From Bacteroidota bacterium (GTDB lineage: Bacteria > Bacteroidota > Bacteroidia > 2-12-FULL-35-15): DNA of 7,403 bases. Positions 4,575 through 7,403 of this stretch are shown one piece after another. The notes under the pieces were generated by a model. It did no database searches, was not told where the DNA came from, and saw only the letters and a list, made by a program, of their open reading frames with translations. The stretch covers positions 1 through 7,403 of the forward strand of contig JAIOQD010000415.1 of assembly GCA_021413595.1 (NCBI GenBank), in the 5' to 3' direction. Numbering within the stretch: position 1 is the stretch's first letter; every line of letters starts with the position of its first letter. Position numbers and translations under genes: made by a program.

Positions 4575-7403
4575 ATGTCAGAAGAAAGAATATGTCCTTA
4601 TCCCGGTCTTCGTCCTTTTAACGAGGATGAGTCAATTTTTTTTAAGGGACGAGAAGAGCATATCGATAAAATAATTTCCCAGTTACAAGAAAAAAAATTT
4701 TTGATGGTTACCGGAGCTTCCGGTGATGGAAAGTCCTCACTTATTTATGCCGGATTAATTCCTCGTTCCAGAGCCGGTTTTTTTAAGGCACGTTTTAATA
4801 ACTGGATAATAGCAGATTTTAGACCCGAGCGCGCTCCTTTAACTAATTTAGCGATTGCACTCAACAATCATTTGGGTTTTTCTGATGTTAATAAACTAGA
4901 AGAAGATCTCAGTTATGGGTTTTCTTCATTGGTGAAAATCTATAAAGAGTCAAAACATTATTTAAATATTGATTCAGATAATTTTATCAATGCTGATAGT
5001 GAAACAAAACAAATTTTAATAAATCAAAGTTCGAACCTACTGATTTTAATAGATCAATTTGAAGAGCTCTTTACTAATGCAGAAAATTTTAATAAAGGAA
5101 AGCCATCACTTCAGGCTATTACACTCCTAAATCTGATTATTGAAACAACCAAAATAGCGGAAAAAGAAAATCTGCCTATTTACATTGTTTGCACCATGCG
5201 CTCCGATTATATTGGTGATTGCGCTGCTTTTAAAGGACTTCCTGAACATATTGTTTACAGTCAGTTTTTTGTGCCAAGGTTAAAACGACAGGAAATACAC
5301 CGTGCTATCTTAGAACCAGCAAATTTATCGGGCAATAAAATAAATAATCGTTTAATAGAAAGATTAATAAATGAACTTGGTGATGGTTTAGACCAACTTC
5401 CAATTTTACAGCATGCATTAAATCGTATTTGGAAATCTCATATCGATGATGGATCCATAGAAATGGATATTATCCATTATGCAAAAGTTGGAGGCTTGGA
5501 TGGTGGCTTGCTTCCGGAGGATCAAAAAATATTATTCGTTGAATGGTATAATAAACAGCCATTGTTTAAACTGAAAATTCTTGAAGGCGCTTCTTTAACA
5601 AATGTACTCAATGCTCATGCACGTGAGCTATTTGAAACTTCTGTTGATTATTGTCATAACCATATCAATGAAGATATTTCAAAGGAATATGCTCATGAAA
5701 TTTTGCGAAAAATATTTACCTGCCTTACTAAAATAAACGATGGCCGCGCTGTAAGAAATCGATCTTCTGTATTGGAAATAAAGCAGATAATTGGAGGCAC
5801 TATTGATAATAAATTAATTGAAGGTTTAGTAAATTTATACAGAGAACCCGGTAATACGTTGCTGAAACCATTTATTGGTAAGGATATAAAAGATTCTTTT
5901 TTAAATGATAATGATATTCTTGATATCACGCATGAATCATTGATAAGGAACTGGACGGAGCTTACTGAATGGACAAAGCAGGATCAGGAAAATGTTCTTG
6001 TATTGAATGATTTTAAAAAGCAAGTGGAAAGATGGGAACAGCAAAATCGTTCCAAGGACTATTTGCTTACAATTGGTTCCTTGAGTTATTTCAAAAGCTG
6101 GAAAGAAACTGTTAACCCTAATTCATATCTGATAGCAAAGTATGATTCAACTAATTTATCTCCTAAACAGAAAGTAGAAGAAGCTGCATTACTGATATCT
6201 TCCGCAACTGATTACCTTCAAATAAGTGAATCAACTATTAAGCGTAAGCGCAAAGCTGTAATCATAATTACTTCAATGATAGTTATGGTTCTTTTAGCAT
6301 TTACTTCATGGGCATTCTTAGAACGGAATAAAGCGGTAAATCAACAAGGAATAGCAAATCAAAAAACATTGGAGGCAAAAACATCTGAAAAGTTTGCCCT
6401 TAATTCCGAGAAGAATGCGTTAAAAGCCAAGAATGACGCTATTTTTCTGAAAGTGAAAGCAGAAATGAGCGAAAAATTTGCATTGAAAGCAAAGCAGCAA
6501 GCCGAACTATCAAAGCAGGAAGCCCTTTCTGCAAAGGGAATAGCCGAAATTGAAAAACAAAATGCACAACAACAAACAGGTGTTGCAAAAAGGGAAAAAA
6601 ACAATGCCGAACAAGAAAAAGCAAAATCAGAGCAGGAAAAAATAAAAGCTGAAAAAGCCGAATTAAAATCCCGAAAACTCAAGCTACTTTCCATTGCACA
6701 AAATTTGGCCTTAAAATCATCCCTTTATAAAAACAATAAAAATCTCATGGCGCAGCTTGCTGTGCAAGCATTTATGTTTAATAAAAATAACGGAGGTACA
6801 GCCGAAGATCCTGTGATTTACGAAGGATTGCGGAATGCATATTCTGTTTTAGATAGTGGTAAACATAACACTATTCAAGGGCCCGAAATGGATATAAGAG
6901 CTTTGGCAGAAATTCAGAATGTTTTGATTTCAGTAGGATTCGATGGTAAAATTTATAAGATTGATTACGAAAAGGGAACAAGCAAATTACTTTCTGAAAT
7001 CAAATACATTAGCCCAATAAATAGTTTGTCTTTTAGTTCTTCCGGAAATTACCTTGCAACAGGTCATGATAATTATACTGTTTGTATTTGGAATGTGAAA
7101 GATATTCTGGAAAATAAGGATGGGAAAACAATCAGTCCAAAAGAATTAAAAGCCCATAAGGGACCTGTTCGCACAATTTCATTTAGTGCTGACGACAATC
7201 ATTTGGCAAGCGCAGGGAAGGACAGTACAATTGTTTTTTGGGATATAAAAGCACAACAACCTGTTCAGGAAAAAACAGTTAAAGCTTCCGCTGCAATTAA
7301 AGCTCTACTTTATTTAAATAATGGAAACGAATTAATTTCAGCTCAGGAAGACGGAAAAATAGTTTCCTGGGATATTAAAAAAGGAGAGGAGAATGTTTTA
7401 TTC
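4575..7403 (+). CDS. nSTAND1 NTPase with transmembrane helix, coiled coil and WD40 repeats, 3' partial
   Basis: A single open frame runs 943 codons from ATG 4575 to the window end; an in-frame TGA at 4566 fixes the start. Residues 8-15 read PYPGLRPF, the entry motif of nSTAND1 ATPases, followed by FFKGREEHIDKI. Walker A is GASGDGKSS (46-54, K52), Walker B is LLILIDQFEELF (154-165, D159, E162/E163), and the sensor-like arginine is in CTMRSDY (R209). LPILQHAL (275-282) and DITHESLIRNW (450-460) are further STAND landmarks. A basic cluster KRKRK (556-560) precedes one transmembrane helix (561-582). Residues ~585-700 form an Ala/Lys/Glu/Gln-rich coiled coil, then a helical linker with AQNLALKS and LAVQAF. 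WD40 repeats start near residue 772, with four blades visible (approx. 772, 813, 863 and 906 onward); the rest is cut off. STAND proteins are nucleotide-driven switches whose repeats act as sensors. No effector domain (caspase, TIR, nuclease) precedes the ATPase. The basic cluster predicts a cytoplasmic ATPase and periplasmic WD40, which is inference. Confidence 0.93.
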   Translation, partial: MSEERICPYPGLRPFNEDESIFFKGREEHIDKIISQLQEKKFLMVTGASGDGKSSLIYAGLIPRSRAGFFKARFNNWIIADFRPERAPLTNLAIALNNHLGFSDVNKLEEDLSYGFSSLVKIYKESKHYLNIDSDNFINADSETKQILINQSSNLLILIDQFEELFTNAENFNKGKPSLQAITLLNLIIETTKIAEKENLPIYIVCTMRSDYIGDCAAFKGLPEHIVYSQFFVPRLKRQEIHRAILEPANLSGNKINNRLIERLINELGDGLDQLPILQHALNRIWKSHIDDGSIEMDIIHYAKVGGLDGGLLPEDQKILFVEWYNKQPLFKLKILEGASLTNVLNAHARELFETSVDYCHNHINEDISKEYAHEILRKIFTCLTKINDGRAVRNRSSVLEIKQIIGGTIDNKLIEGLVNLYREPGNTLLKPFIGKDIKDSFLNDNDILDITHESLIRNWTELTEWTKQDQENVLVLNDFKKQVERWEQQNRSKDYLLTIGSLSYFKSWKETVNPNSYLIAKYDSTNLSPKQKVEEAALLISSATDYLQISESTIKRKRKAVIIITSMIVMVLLAFTSWAFLERNKAVNQQGIANQKTLEAKTSEKFALNSEKNALKAKNDAIFLKVKAEMSEKFALKAKQQAELSKQEALSAKGIAEIEKQNAQQQTGVAKREKNNAEQEKAKSEQEKIKAEKAELKSRKLKLLSIAQNLALKSSLYKNNKNLMAQLAVQAFMFNKNNGGTAEDPVIYEGLRNAYSVLDSGKHNTIQGPEMDIRALAEIQNVLISVGFDGKIYKIDYEKGTSKLLSEIKYISPINSLSFSSSGNYLATGHDNYTVCIWNVKDILENKDGKTISPKELKAHKGPVRTISFSADDNHLASAGKDSTIVFWDIKAQQPVQEKTVKASAAIKALLYLNNGNELISAQEDGKIVSWDIKKGEENVLF

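Noticed and set aside
6359..6694. Minus-strand frames rich in Phe, Ser, Cys and Ala (6359-6694 and 6439-6624)
   Set aside because: They are the complement of the Lys/Glu/Ala coiled-coil codons of the STAND gene; the low-complexity composition is explained by that.

Overview
This is an AT-rich chromosomal segment whose gene content points to the phylum Bacteroidota. The evidence is a TPR/outer-membrane-barrel protein of a type common in that phylum, lipoproteins with Bacteroidota-style signal peptides, a GldN-like protein, a SpoIIE phosphatase carrying the YAKRIQEAILPS linker, weak or absent Shine-Dalgarno sites, and a perfect TAnnTTTG -7 element. No species can be named. There are no RNA genes, insertion sequences, CRISPR arrays or plasmid/phage genes.

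Layout. (1) 1-1016, plus: the 3' part of a gene for a periplasmic TPR-like segment followed by an outer-membrane beta-barrel. Its start lies before the window. (2) 1069-2373, plus: a lipoprotein with a PKD/Ig-like domain and a six-blade Kelch propeller. (3) 2374-2537: a spacer holding an oddly GC-richer block. (4) 2538-3776, plus: a membrane-anchored coiled-coil SpoIIE/PP2C-type serine/threonine phosphatase. (5) 3781-3818: a GC-rich hairpin serving as a shared terminator between converging genes. (6) 3828-4364, minus: a small putative lipoprotein resembling GldN. (7) 4365-4574: a divergent promoter region. (8) 4575 to the window end, plus: a large nSTAND1-type NTPase with one transmembrane helix, a long coiled coil and WD40 repeats, cut by the window edge. 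It is open for 943 codons without a stop.

How they might work together. Four of the five proteins look envelope-associated and two are signalling proteins: a phosphatase and a STAND switch ATPase. The charge pattern around the STAND protein's membrane helix suggests that its ATPase is cytoplasmic and its coiled coil and WD40 domain are periplasmic. If so, it could sense envelope events and signal inward. Any functional link among the genes is inferred from proximity only; the orientations and spacers indicate at least three transcription units, not one operon. The STAND protein has no recognisable effector domain at its N-terminus, so whatever it switches must be a partner or lie in an unrecognised part of it.
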